Of a stretch of 48,679 nt of DNA, positions 14,984 to 23,664 are shown one piece after another. The notes under the pieces are model-generated. The model saw nothing but the letters and a program-made list of their open reading frames with translations. It was not told the origin of the DNA and ran no database searches. Position 1 is the first letter of the stretch, and each line of letters starts with the position of its first letter. The stretch is from an uncultured bacterium (lineage in GTDB: Bacteria > Verrucomicrobiota > Kiritimatiellia > RFP12 > UBA1067). A program made the position numbers and the translations under genes. The DNA lies in contig CACWJS010000026.1 in assembly GCA_902761275.1 (NCBI GenBank), forward strand, positions 1 through 48,679, read 5' to 3'.

Positions 14984-16564
14984 ATGCCGTCCGGCAAGGA
15001 CGAGATTCGGCGCGAGATGCGCGCTCGGCGAAAGGCATTGTCCGCTGCCGAGCGCGCCGAGGCGTCTGCCATCATTTGCGCGAAGCTCGCGCAGAGCGTG
15101 GAACTTGGTGAAGTGATGGACCCGTTCGAAATCGGCTCCCCCATCGCAGTCTATCTCGCCTCTCCAGACGAAATCGACATTCGCGCCTACATTGAGAGGC
15201 TGCTGTGGTTCGGCTGCAAGGTCGTCGCCCCGCGCTGGAACGGCGAGACCTACGAACTTGCCGTCTTGAAAGGGCTCGATGCGCGGCACTTGCGCCGCGG
15301 CCCGATGGGGATTATGGAGCCCGTCGACGCTGAGATCGTGCCGGCGAAGGAAGTCTACGGCTGGATTGTGCCAGGGCTTGCCTTTACGCGAGATGGGCGA
15401 CGGCTTGGCTATGGCGGCGGATGGTATGACCGGCTCCTTGCCGACGCGCCGAAGGACGCCGTGAAGCTCGGCGTCGCCCATTCGTTCCAGATTGTCGAAG
15501 ATCTTCCCACTGAACCGCATGACATCCGGCTCGCCGCCGTTGTTGACGATTCACTTGTTGACAATGCGCTTGAATTCCACCGAACAGAAGACGGCTTCTC
15601 TGCTCGCGTCGCTGTGCCTGATTTGTCTTTTCGTCGCAAGTGTTTCGCCGCGCTGCTCTCGGCGGCAGTGCTTTTGCCTGTCGCTTTCTGCCTTTGCTTT
15701 GGATGGCTTCAGCCGTTGTTGGCGGAATATTCTGGCATATTTTTGCTTGTTGCTCTTGTTATAGCCGAATTTGCTTTCCTTGCCTTTATCGCGATGATTC
15801 TCGACGGACCTGTCGAGGCGGAAATTACGGCTAAGGGCAGAGAAGTCGTCTGCAAAAGACGGCTCCTTGGCATTTTGCCGCTTCCGACGCGACGCATTGT
15901 GCGGACTCCTTGGACGTGGTTTGAAGGTGGGTTTTGCGATTTCGTGAAAAATAGTTTGCGCGCGAAGAATATCAAAGTCTGTCCATTTGGCGAGTTCCAT
16001 GATTCGTCGCGGTCGTTCGTCAAGACTTATGAGTCTACAGCGCTTGTCCTCGCAATCGCAATGAACCGCGCAAATCGCTGGGATGCCGCCGAGTATGCGG
16101 CTGCGCGCGAGGCCCAGTTGCGCCGATTGCCTATTGGGATGAAAATCGCGCCGACGGCGGATGGAACGGGCATGGCGGTGACAGTGCGTCCGTTCTCGCT
16201 AGACGGCGCGCCGACGGGAGCGCTTATTGCAGTGATAGTGTCGATGCTCGTGACTATAATCTTGCTGCTGATACCGGTTGTCGGTCCTCCTTTGACTCTT
16301 GTCGCACTGTCGGCGGTGTGGCTATACTGGCTGTTCCTGGTGTTTCGCGGGCTTTTTGGCTTCGCACGGCTCTTGATATGGAAGGATCGAGCCGAATATG
16401 TCGGCGGGCTTTGGCCGTTCATCAACAAGAGGGTTATTCCTATTGCCGAATTTAAAGTCGAGAAACTGCCGATCGGCTGGCTCCCCCCGAAGCACATTTT
16501 CCACCTGGAGCTCTTCGCAGATTGTAAAAATGAAAGGAGATTGCGAAATGGCGACAGAAAATGA
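14984..16564 (+). CDS. 5-formyltetrahydrofolate cyclo-ligase fused to a membrane domain
   Basis: Residues 1-195 are a complete 5-formyl-THF cyclo-ligase (MTHFS/YgfA): KDEIRREMRARRKAL at the start, AVYLASPDEIDIR, and the ATP/folate motif LAFTRDGRRLGYGGGWYDRLL near 130. Residues about 215-526 are unrelated: two N-terminal membrane helices (CFAALLSAAVLLPVAFCLCF and IFLLVALVIAEFAFLAFIAM), a soluble stretch, and two more helices (ALIAVIVSMLVTIILLLIPV onward). Base composition drops in GC near 15,590, where the membrane part begins. MTHFS is normally a free cytosolic protein of about 190 residues. Either a real fusion or loss of an intergenic stop explains it. It starts 7 nt after rubrerythrin. Confidence 0.8.
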   Translation: MPSGKDEIRREMRARRKALSAAERAEASAIICAKLAQSVELGEVMDPFEIGSPIAVYLASPDEIDIRAYIERLLWFGCKVVAPRWNGETYELAVLKGLDARHLRRGPMGIMEPVDAEIVPAKEVYGWIVPGLAFTRDGRRLGYGGGWYDRLLADAPKDAVKLGVAHSFQIVEDLPTEPHDIRLAAVVDDSLVDNALEFHRTEDGFSARVAVPDLSFRRKCFAALLSAAVLLPVAFCLCFGWLQPLLAEYSGIFLLVALVIAEFAFLAFIAMILDGPVEAEITAKGREVVCKRRLLGILPLPTRRIVRTPWTWFEGGFCDFVKNSLRAKNIKVCPFGEFHDSSRSFVKTYESTALVLAIAMNRANRWDAAEYAAAREAQLRRLPIGMKIAPTADGTGMAVTVRPFSLDGAPTGALIAVIVSMLVTIILLLIPVVGPPLTLVALSAVWLYWLFLVFRGLFGFARLLIWKDRAEYVGGLWPFINKRVIPIAEFKVEKLPIGWLPPKHIFHLELFADCKNERRLRNGDRK

Positions 16565-17306
16565 CAGCGAGAAAGGGGTGTCTCCCCTGCGGAGCGTTAA
16601 TACTGGGTTTTGGATGGTTGTGATGGCGCTTGCGCTTTTGCGGCCTTGCGCCACGATTTACCATTTCTTCGGAGGCCTTGCATGGGGAACACCTGTTCGC
16701 TGCGTCTTCGATGTTTGGCAGGACTTGGTGTGGGGGGTGTTTATGCACCAGTGCCCTTCGTGGGTGCTTCAATATGTTTGTCCATTCCCTGTATGGGCGC
16801 TTTGTGTTGCCTGTGCCTATTGGTATATCAAGCATCGGTTGTATCAGCGCAGGGCACTTACAATCGCCTTGCTTGTGATTGTCGCCTTGATGAATGTGTT
16901 TATGATTCGGGTTGAAGTTAGATTCGTCGAACCGGGGAGTCCGGAGGATCTTGCCTTGAGACAGCAACGGGTGGAGGAGTTGGCGCGGAAATGCATAAGC
17001 GAAGATCCGGCCACCGAAGCCTGGGCGATGGCGATGGCTCAGGGAAAGGCGAAGTGCCTTGACTGTCAGTCGGCGAACTCCATCACGTGCGGAGAACGAG
17101 AAGAGAGAACGGATAGCCAGCTCATTGGCGTCATTCAGGAAGACGGCTCGATTGTGACCAACAACTATGTCAGTCTGTATGAGGTCAAAGAAAAAGGTGT
17201 CGTCGTCACCAACTTCACGAGTCGCGCCGAAGATACCGTAACTGAACTCATTTTCTTGACTGACAGCGAGCGAGAGATCAATAACCAGTTTCCAGACGAC
17301 AAATAA
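16548..17306 (+). CDS. Membrane protein of unknown function
   Basis: I do not recognise this 252-residue protein. The start at 16548 is set by AAGGAG about 8 nt upstream, inside the 3' end of the preceding gene. It has about three to four membrane segments in the first 125 residues (GFWMVVMALALLRPCATIYH, a region around WVLQYVCPFPVWALCVACAY, and ALTIALLVIVALMNVFMI). A soluble tail follows, with CLDCQSANSITCG. It lies between two other membrane proteins of similarly reduced GC, suggesting a co-transferred set. Confidence 0.6.
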   Translation: MATENDSEKGVSPLRSVNTGFWMVVMALALLRPCATIYHFFGGLAWGTPVRCVFDVWQDLVWGVFMHQCPSWVLQYVCPFPVWALCVACAYWYIKHRLYQRRALTIALLVIVALMNVFMIRVEVRFVEPGSPEDLALRQQRVEELARKCISEDPATEAWAMAMAQGKAKCLDCQSANSITCGEREERTDSQLIGVIQEDGSIVTNNYVSLYEVKEKGVVVTNFTSRAEDTVTELIFLTDSEREINNQFPDDK

Positions 17307-17326
17307 GTTTGAGGACAGTCACTACC

Positions 17327-18973
17327 ATGAATATTGAATTTACAGGCAAATACGACGCGGTGGCGACAAAGTGCTTCGCGGGCAAGGTCTACGACAGAAT
17401 CGCACGTGGGATGTGGGTTTTCGGCTGTGTGTATTTTGCCGTATGCGCAGTAGTTGAAGTGCTTCAACTCGTCAGCGGGCGTGGGTTCAGCTACTCTCTT
17501 CTTGCAATTGCCGTTGTGCTCTTTTGGTCGATAAGGTTCAGTAGGGCTCGCTATCAGAAGAACATCGACATTCTCAGCCGTCGCTATTTCTCCGACTCCG
17601 AAGAGGCGACCGTGGTGATGACCGACGATTATTACGAATGTCGCTGCGGCACAAATCAAATGCGAGTCGCCTGGCGAAACCTGGGGGCGTACTATCTCTT
17701 TGTAGACGACGGCGTCGTGCTGCTGATGGATGGAAAGGTGACTACGCTGCTATTGCCTTCTCTTTCCGAGATGGTCGTCCAGGCAGACGAACTCAAGGAC
17801 GCCCTTGCGCGGGCGGGATTGAAGGACTACAGCAAGTGCCGCAGCTGCGGATGGCTTGTCTTGTTTCTTGTGTTTGTCGTAGGCGGAGTTGTTGTATTCT
17901 CTAATCTTGCACGCATCCGCCCGCAAAATCCCCAAAACGCATCTTGCATCGATGAAGAAGATGAGGACGATGACGAGGATGAAGACGAGGACGAATGGGG
18001 TGATGATTTCGGGTCGAGCGGGCAGAAGTCGTTTTCTCTGGGTGACATCGACTTTGACAGCAGAAGGATTGACGTGGATTACAGTCTTGCCGATGTGCGA
18101 TCCCAGACAAACAAACATCAGATATCCTATCAGGACTTTGCGAACATAGTCGCTGTTTTGCGCGAGCAGAAGTCTCAGAAGACAGTCTCGATGTTGCTTT
18201 CAATTGACGACGTCGCAAGCCCGGCTCGACCGCTCGACACACTGGCGACGCTGACTAATTCACATCTCTCTGTTGATCTCGTCTTAAATGACTGTACGAA
18301 TCTGATGGATGTCGCCATGTTGGGGCGAGTCCCGTTGAAAAAGCTAACCTTGATCCGGTGTCCAATCCGTGAGATACGCGGACTGGAGAGCTGTCCGATT
18401 GAATCGTTGACCGTTTGGGACTGTCCGCTATCATCCCTCGCGGACATCTGTCCGCTGCCTCGCCTCAAGAAGATGACTCTGGAATTGAAGGATAAGAAGG
18501 TTCCGACGAAAGAAGATCTTCTTTCTCGCTGGGAGAAGTTGGACCTTTTCAGCTACTATGAACCGGATTCGGCAAGTCCTTATCCAGTAGTGATTCCACT
18601 GTTCTCCGAGACGGAGCGATTCCAGTCGGCGATTGCAGACGCGGACCGGGTCGTGATCCGCGACGGCGGGTTTGGATGCTGTGGGAAGCCGGAGCGCGAC
18701 CCAGTTCTTCTCGTCCTGACAGACCCGAAGGAGATCGCCGATTTCAACGCGATGTTCAAGTTCGAGGACAAAGGCCAAAACGGCAGTTGCATGTGCTGCG
18801 GCCATCCGGGCGTCGACTGGTGGAAGGGCGACGTGCTTGTTGCACGCACGGCGGTCCAGCATCTCCAGGGCTTGCGCTGGAAGGGGTTCTACGGCGACGC
18901 TAGTCTTGTGCCTGAATCGAGAAAGTCGCTTGGCGAGTGGTTCGCCGCCCGCAATATCAAGGTCTGTAAATGA
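17327..18973 (+). CDS. YcxB-like membrane protein with acidic linker and leucine-rich-like tail
   Basis: The 548-residue protein starts at the ATG at 17327 (GAGG upstream; a TTG at 17309 is an alternative). Residues 1-175 resemble the YcxB-like domain: two adjacent membrane helices near 30-75, then AWRNLGAYYLFVDDGVVLLM. A third helix (WLVLFLVFVVGGVVVF) is near 185. An extremely acidic linker (DEEDEDDDEDEDEDEW) follows, then a region with irregular leucine-rich repeats (LGRVPLKKLTLIRCPIREI, ESCPIESLTVWDCPLSSL). The C-terminal 130 residues contain a Cys pair cluster (FGCCGKPE, CMCCGHPG) that could bind a metal. Function unknown. Confidence 0.6.
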   Translation: MNIEFTGKYDAVATKCFAGKVYDRIARGMWVFGCVYFAVCAVVEVLQLVSGRGFSYSLLAIAVVLFWSIRFSRARYQKNIDILSRRYFSDSEEATVVMTDDYYECRCGTNQMRVAWRNLGAYYLFVDDGVVLLMDGKVTTLLLPSLSEMVVQADELKDALARAGLKDYSKCRSCGWLVLFLVFVVGGVVVFSNLARIRPQNPQNASCIDEEDEDDDEDEDEDEWGDDFGSSGQKSFSLGDIDFDSRRIDVDYSLADVRSQTNKHQISYQDFANIVAVLREQKSQKTVSMLLSIDDVASPARPLDTLATLTNSHLSVDLVLNDCTNLMDVAMLGRVPLKKLTLIRCPIREIRGLESCPIESLTVWDCPLSSLADICPLPRLKKMTLELKDKKVPTKEDLLSRWEKLDLFSYYEPDSASPYPVVIPLFSETERFQSAIADADRVVIRDGGFGCCGKPERDPVLLVLTDPKEIADFNAMFKFEDKGQNGSCMCCGHPGVDWWKGDVLVARTAVQHLQGLRWKGFYGDASLVPESRKSLGEWFAARNIKVCK

Positions 18974-19016
18974 TCTGTTGCTGTGGCAGCGGCGATGCGC
19001 TGTGATAGATGTGCTG

Positions 19017-19025
19017 TGATATAAT
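19017..19025 (+). promoter_or_regulatory. Extended -10 promoter of the giant beta-helix gene
   Basis: TGATATAAT ends 6 nt before the ATG at 19032. The block running through -10 and start (TATAATATCGGCATGGGAAT onward) is repeated almost exactly before queH at 22578. Confidence 0.6.
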
Positions 19026-19031
19026 ATCGGC

Positions 19032-22000
19032 ATGGGAATGTTGCGAGAGGAGACAGGAGGACTTGTGAAAGCGAAGAATGCAAAAGACCGCTTGTTGGCT
19101 GCCGTCGCCTTGCTTGCGGCGATTGCGACTGCAGGGATGGATGCGTTAGGAATCACCGTGAGTGTGCAAAACAAGGCGCAGCTCCTTGACGCAATCGCGG
19201 AGGCGTCGGATGGACGCGGACGGCTCAACCAGGATCTTGTCGTCACATTTGCCGCGGATTGCGCTCCAATGGTTGTCGGCGAGACCGACCTTTGGAATGC
19301 GTCCGAAAAGTGCCTCCTCGATTGCGGGGGGCACAAGATTCGCCTTGATGCGCGGAGCTGCCCGAGCGGCACCGTGGTCTTCGGCGATCCCGACGGTGAA
19401 CGGAGAGGCGACCGTCCGGTTGCGATCAAGGGATGCGGCAAGGGGTCTGTTTTCAAGAACCTGACCCTGATCAACCACGGGCGGGTGGAATTCGACAGCG
19501 TAGAGGACACGCTGGCAAAGGACTGCGATTTCATAAATTGCGGCACCATCGCAGGGTTGGAAGCGGGCGGCGCGATAAAAGGATGCGGAACCGTCGAGGG
19601 TTGTGGTTTCGACGGCTGCCGGGCGCGTTCAGGCGGCGCGCTGAGCGGCTGTGGATATGTCAGCGAATGTGTGTTCCTGAATTGCACTGCGTCCTACGGC
19701 GGCGCGATTGCTGGGGCGACCGATGTTTTCCGCTGCGAGTTCCACGGATGCAACGGCGGTTCTGTGGCTGCGAACAACGGCTTTGGCGGCGCGATCTACG
19801 GCGGGCGAGACATCGTCTCCTGTTTGTTCGTCGATTGCTTGGCAAGGCAGGGCGGCGCGATCATGGCTGACGGAAACGGGGACGGCTTCCACACTAAGGT
19901 CGTGCATTGCACATTCATACGCTGCCGTGGCGAATTGAACGAAGAGGCGGTGTGGGAGAGCGACGAGGGGTCGCCGGTCTTTATGCTTAATTGCCTCAGT
20001 TATGGATGTGGTCTCTGGCTTTGGCAGGACGGCGAGGAAGCGGACGAGAAATACAGCTGCTATAGGCTGGTTGGCACCGACTTCTTCCGTGACTACGCTA
20101 AGGGAGACTTCCATCCGAATCCCGCGTTGACGGAGGACTGGGAGGATCCGTGCGGGCTTATATTCGGCGATTGCGGCGAGGCGTTTTTCGCCTGCCGCGA
20201 TCTCGATGGATACGGCTACCAGCTGTCCTCGCCCTGGCCGGTCTGCCCGGGCTGCTATCGGTTTCGCGTGGATGAAGACTTGGGGGAGACGGTTCCGGCC
20301 GAAGCCACCCGTCCGTCCAAGTATGTCGTCGCAAAGCACAGGAAGAACGCCAATCCCGGACATTGGCGGACTCCGCCGAAAAAGTCGCGTGCGCCGATTT
20401 TGGATTTTGGCAATTCGGTGCGAAATCGTCCGCCCCAGGTTGCCAGCCACAAGATCGGGTCTGCGCTAATAGACCTGTCGAAGCTGCCCTGCACAATCAC
20501 GCAGAACGAAATATTGCACGAAGGCGATAATTTGCTGTCGTTCGTCTCGTCCTGGTATGAGAAGAACGAGAACCACACCCGGTTCTTCGAACTGTACGGA
20601 CCGCTCAAGATGCCGGAAGTCGGCGTCGACGCGGGGTATGGCTGTCCGGGAGAAATACTGCCTTACGACGAAGACGAAGAATTAAAGGCGCTTGACGGCA
20701 AGTATGGTTTCCGCCCGGGTTGGTTTCGGCGCAAATACGTGCGGAGCGAAGACAAACTCCCTCCCAGTATCAGCAACATGGAGAGGTGGAAGTGCATTGC
20801 AGACAATTTGCCGAATGCAAGGCCTGCCGACCCTACAAATGTTGTCGAGAAGATTCCATTCCTGTTTTCGCCTGCTCCGGGCAATGGGAGATGCCCGCTC
20901 GTAGTCTATATTGCCGGCTGCGGCGAACAGGGAACCGACCTCAAGAAGATGTTCCGGCAGACAGGTGTCTTTGATGCGGTGTGCGAACCGTCCTTCGCCG
21001 AGGGGCACCCTTGCCATATACTGGCGATTATGCCGCCTGCATTCGTGCGCGGGTGTTTTATCTCCTATCCCCACAGCTATAGTTTCTGCAGAGGCTGCTA
21101 CGACGGCATTCCTTTCTATTACAATTATAAAATCGGCACATTGTTTCTTGTCCAGCTGTATGCGGACCTGATTCTTGCCATACAGCGCGAACTGGAGTCA
21201 AAGGGGATGTCAACGGTCGATCCGAACGCCATTGTCCTTGTCGGACTTGGGACTGGTTCTTCCGCAGCCGTCACGATGATGCGTGAATACCCTGGTCGCT
21301 ATGCTGGCATCTGCGTTGTCGAGCCGTCGACAGCCTTCCAGCCCACGGTCAACAGATACCGCCCGGGACGCTGGTGGTATGCAATGAGCGAGGCATATCA
21401 TGAAATCGACGACAAGGTCAACAAGATGGCGGAAGTCTACAGGAAGGCCGGCGCCGACTTGCGCCTGAGCTACTACCCGAACGGCGCAAATTGGTGGAAC
21501 CGCCTGTACTCGTCGCCGGAATTCCACGGCTGGCTTGCGGAGTGCTTTGCCAAGGGGCCTCTCCACGGGGAGGAGCTGGTCGTTGCCCGCCCCAAGCCGT
21601 GTTCCAAGCTGCTGATGGCGAAGACGGGCCCCGACGAAGTTACCTACTATGGCACCGCCGATGAACGACCTGAGGGCTTGCCTGAGGAAGTGGCGACCAA
21701 TCGTGTCACGAATATCAACGGGATTCGCTATTTGTATATCACTGGCAATGTCGGCGCGATTCCGCCCGAGGCGTTTGCGCATTCGGAGGACCTCGAGACT
21801 GTCCACTTCAAGTCATGCCCCGTCACCAACATCGCGGCAAGGGCCTTTGCGGATTCGCCAAAACTCAATCTCGTGGTCTTCGAGACGGCTGCTCCCCTGA
21901 TCGCGTCAGACGCCTTTGACGGATGTGCGCCATCGCTCTGCGGCGCAACTGTTGGCATCCCCGTTACCGTCTCATACGGCATCACCAAGGGGTCGAACAC

Positions 22001-22529
22001 GACTGTCTATGCTACGAAGAAAATTTCTCTCGATGCCCGTGCCCTGCCTGTCGACGGACTCTTCGACACCCATATATTCCTCTGCGAGAACGAAGTCAAC
22101 CGTCGTCTGCATGTCGAGGGCGATTTTCTCTGGTCAGAAGAGGAGGAAGGGTCGAATGCCCTTATGTATCTTGGCGAAAGCCGCGATGTGTTTGTTCCCG
22201 CGACATTGGGCGGCCGTCCAGTCGTGGCGCTTGGGCGATGGCTTTTACATCATCGTGGTGGATTCGAATACGGAATCCTGGCGACACCCGCATCGGTGCG
22301 GAAGGTGAGCTTGTCTCCAGTCGTCCCGCATGTTCGGAAGCTTTTCGCAACCGGTGCGCTTCCATACGAAATTAGGTTTGCGCTCGCTCCGGACACGATT
22401 GTCTACGGAACGACTCCAGATGAGAAGACTGGACGCTTGGTCCCGTCGCCGTGCTGGAATGGCAAGGAAGTCGTCGTTCCGAAGGGCACGGATCCGCGGA
22501 GCTTTTTTGCCGCAATGGGCAACGAATGA
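19032..22529 (+). CDS. Secreted beta-helix / alpha-beta hydrolase-like / leucine-rich-repeat protein
   Basis: The 1165-residue exported protein has a signal peptide (KAKNAKDRLLAAVALLAAIA). Residues about 60-320 form a Cys-rich parallel beta-helix with repeats such as SGGALSGCGYVSECVFLNC and GGAI/GGAL plus FxxC pairs, resembling polymorphic outer-membrane protein repeats. About 620-850 is alpha/beta hydrolase-like: PLVVYIAGCGEQG, AIVLVGLGTGSSAAVTMM. Esterases of this type read GLSMGG at that point; here Gly replaces the Ser nucleophile. About 880-960 is a BspA-type leucine-rich repeat (AIPPEAFAHSEDLETVHF, IAARAFADSPKLNLVVF). A GTG at 19065, preceded by AGGAGG with a 4-nt gap, would begin exactly at the signal peptide and is a strong alternative start. 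Confidence 0.7.
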   Translation: MGMLREETGGLVKAKNAKDRLLAAVALLAAIATAGMDALGITVSVQNKAQLLDAIAEASDGRGRLNQDLVVTFAADCAPMVVGETDLWNASEKCLLDCGGHKIRLDARSCPSGTVVFGDPDGERRGDRPVAIKGCGKGSVFKNLTLINHGRVEFDSVEDTLAKDCDFINCGTIAGLEAGGAIKGCGTVEGCGFDGCRARSGGALSGCGYVSECVFLNCTASYGGAIAGATDVFRCEFHGCNGGSVAANNGFGGAIYGGRDIVSCLFVDCLARQGGAIMADGNGDGFHTKVVHCTFIRCRGELNEEAVWESDEGSPVFMLNCLSYGCGLWLWQDGEEADEKYSCYRLVGTDFFRDYAKGDFHPNPALTEDWEDPCGLIFGDCGEAFFACRDLDGYGYQLSSPWPVCPGCYRFRVDEDLGETVPAEATRPSKYVVAKHRKNANPGHWRTPPKKSRAPILDFGNSVRNRPPQVASHKIGSALIDLSKLPCTITQNEILHEGDNLLSFVSSWYEKNENHTRFFELYGPLKMPEVGVDAGYGCPGEILPYDEDEELKALDGKYGFRPGWFRRKYVRSEDKLPPSISNMERWKCIADNLPNARPADPTNVVEKIPFLFSPAPGNGRCPLVVYIAGCGEQGTDLKKMFRQTGVFDAVCEPSFAEGHPCHILAIMPPAFVRGCFISYPHSYSFCRGCYDGIPFYYNYKIGTLFLVQLYADLILAIQRELESKGMSTVDPNAIVLVGLGTGSSAAVTMMREYPGRYAGICVVEPSTAFQPTVNRYRPGRWWYAMSEAYHEIDDKVNKMAEVYRKAGADLRLSYYPNGANWWNRLYSSPEFHGWLAECFAKGPLHGEELVVARPKPCSKLLMAKTGPDEVTYYGTADERPEGLPEEVATNRVTNINGIRYLYITGNVGAIPPEAFAHSEDLETVHFKSCPVTNIAARAFADSPKLNLVVFETAAPLIASDAFDGCAPSLCGATVGIPVTVSYGITKGSNTTVYATKKISLDARALPVDGLFDTHIFLCENEVNRRLHVEGDFLWSEEEEGSNALMYLGESRDVFVPATLGGRPVVALGRWLLHHRGGFEYGILATPASVRKVSLSPVVPHVRKLFATGALPYEIRFALAPDTIVYGTTPDEKTGRLVPSPCWNGKEVVVPKGTDPRSFFAAMGNE

Positions 22530-22557
22530 CCATTGCTGTCGTGACGGAAGCAAGAGT

Positions 22558-22574
22558 CCAATCGGGCAGATTGG
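22558..22574. promoter_or_regulatory. Inverted repeat next to the queH promoter
   Basis: CCAATC-GGGCA-GATTGG ends 3 nt before the extended -10 box and covers the -35 position. It could be an operator; there is no T-run to suggest a terminator. Confidence 0.4.
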
Positions 22575-22577
22575 TTG

Positions 22578-22586
22578 TGATATAAT
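22578..22586 (+). promoter_or_regulatory. Extended -10 promoter of queH
   Basis: TGATATAAT ends 6 nt before the ATG at 22593, without a ribosome binding site. Confidence 0.6.
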
Positions 22587-22592
22587 ATCGGC

Positions 22593-23162
22593 ATGGGAAT
22601 GGTGCGAGAGGAAAATAAGGCGAGTGGAAAGCAGACGGTGCTCCATGTCTGCTGCGGGCCGTGCGCGAGCGCGTGCGTGCCGCGGCTGAAGGACGCGGGG
22701 CGGGAAGTGACTATGCTTTTCGCCAACTCCAACATCGACACCGCCGAGGAATTCGAGCACAGGCGCGCGGAGGCCGAACGTCTCGCAGCCCACGACGGCG
22801 TTGCGTTCGCGTCGCTCCCCTACGACCACGCCGACTGGCTCGAAAAGGTCGCAAAGGGCTTCGAGGACGCGCCGGAGAAGGGCGAGAGGTGCGCGAGGTG
22901 CTTCCGCTACAATCTCGGCAAGGCGGCGGAATGGGCGGCCGCGCACGGGTTCGACTCGTTCACCACCTCGCTCACCGTCTCGCCGCACAAGCCAAGCGAG
23001 ATGGTGTTTGCCGCAGGGCGCGAGGTTGCGGAGAAGGGCGGCGCCGGCTTTCTTCCCGAGGACTTCAAGAAGCGCGAGGGCTTCAAGCTCTCCGTTGCGC
23101 GCGCGAAGGAACTCGGGCTCTACCGCCAGTCCTATTGCGGTTGCGAGTTTTCGCGCCATTGA
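22593..23162 (+). CDS. queH: Epoxyqueuosine reductase QueH (DUF208)
   Basis: QueH performs the last step of queuosine synthesis in tRNA, reducing epoxyqueuosine; it is the non-homologous alternative to QueG. The 189-residue protein has the family signature: VLHVCCGPCASAC near residue 16 (Cys-Cys), CARCFRYNL near 98 and QSYCGCEFS near the end, cysteines that bind the iron-sulfur cluster and a second iron. MLFANSNI and the conserved TTSLTVSPHK are also present. The first 13 residues (MGMVREENKASG) are not conserved; a GTG at 22638 is an alternative start. queF follows, so two queuosine genes are adjacent. Confidence 0.92.
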   Translation: MGMVREENKASGKQTVLHVCCGPCASACVPRLKDAGREVTMLFANSNIDTAEEFEHRRAEAERLAAHDGVAFASLPYDHADWLEKVAKGFEDAPEKGERCARCFRYNLGKAAEWAAAHGFDSFTTSLTVSPHKPSEMVFAAGREVAEKGGAGFLPEDFKKREGFKLSVARAKELGLYRQSYCGCEFSRH

Positions 23163-23173
23163 TGCCTTTGCTG

Positions 23174-23182
23174 TGGTATAAT
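23174..23182 (+). promoter_or_regulatory. Extended -10 promoter of queF
   Basis: TGGTATAAT ends 7 nt before the ATG at 23190, with no ribosome binding site. Confidence 0.65.
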
Positions 23183-23189
23183 ATCGGGC

Positions 23190-23654
23190 ATGAGAAAAGA
23201 CCTTGAGAAGCTCAACGCCCTCGGCCGCTCTGTCGCCGCGCCGAAGGACTACGATCCCTCCGTTCTCGACGCGTTCGAAAATCGCCACCCCGAGCGCGAC
23301 TACTGGGTGACGTTCACCGCGCCCGAGTTCACGACTCTCTGCCCGAAGACCGGCCAGCCCGACTTCGCCACTCTCACGATCCGCTACATCCCTGCGAAGA
23401 AGCTCGTTGAGTCGAAGTCGCTGAAACTATACCTCTTTGGCTTCCGCAACCACGGCGACTTCCACGAGGATGTCGTGAATGTCATTTACGACGATCTCGC
23501 AAAGCTCCTGAAGCCGAAGTACATGGAAGTCTACGGCAAGTTTGCCGCGCGCGGCGGCATCACGATAGATCCGTTCGTGAACGGCGGCGCGGGCGCGAAA
23601 TACAAGGCGCTCGCCGCAAAGCGCTTCGAGAACTGGTCTGGCGTGCGCGACTGA
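23190..23654 (+). CDS. queF: NADPH-dependent 7-cyano-7-deazaguanine reductase
   Basis: QueF reduces preQ0 to preQ1 on the route to queuosine. This 154-residue, unimodular form has the catalytic Cys in [17 protein letters not shown] (near residue 49) and the signature [20 protein letters not shown] (near 78), where the Glu binds substrate and the tail of the motif is the NADPH region. TIDPFVNGG follows. It lies 27 nt after queH but has its own extended -10 box. Together with queH it implies import or synthesis of preQ0, whose other genes are not in the window. Confidence 0.95.
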   Translation: MRKDLEKLNALGRSVAAPKDYDPSVLDAFENRHPERDYWVTFTAPEFTTLCPKTGQPDFATLTIRYIPAKKLVESKSLKLYLFGFRNHGDFHEDVVNVIYDDLAKLLKPKYMEVYGKFAARGGITIDPFVNGGAGAKYKALAAKRFENWSGVRD

Positions 23655-23664
23655 TCGCGGCGAA

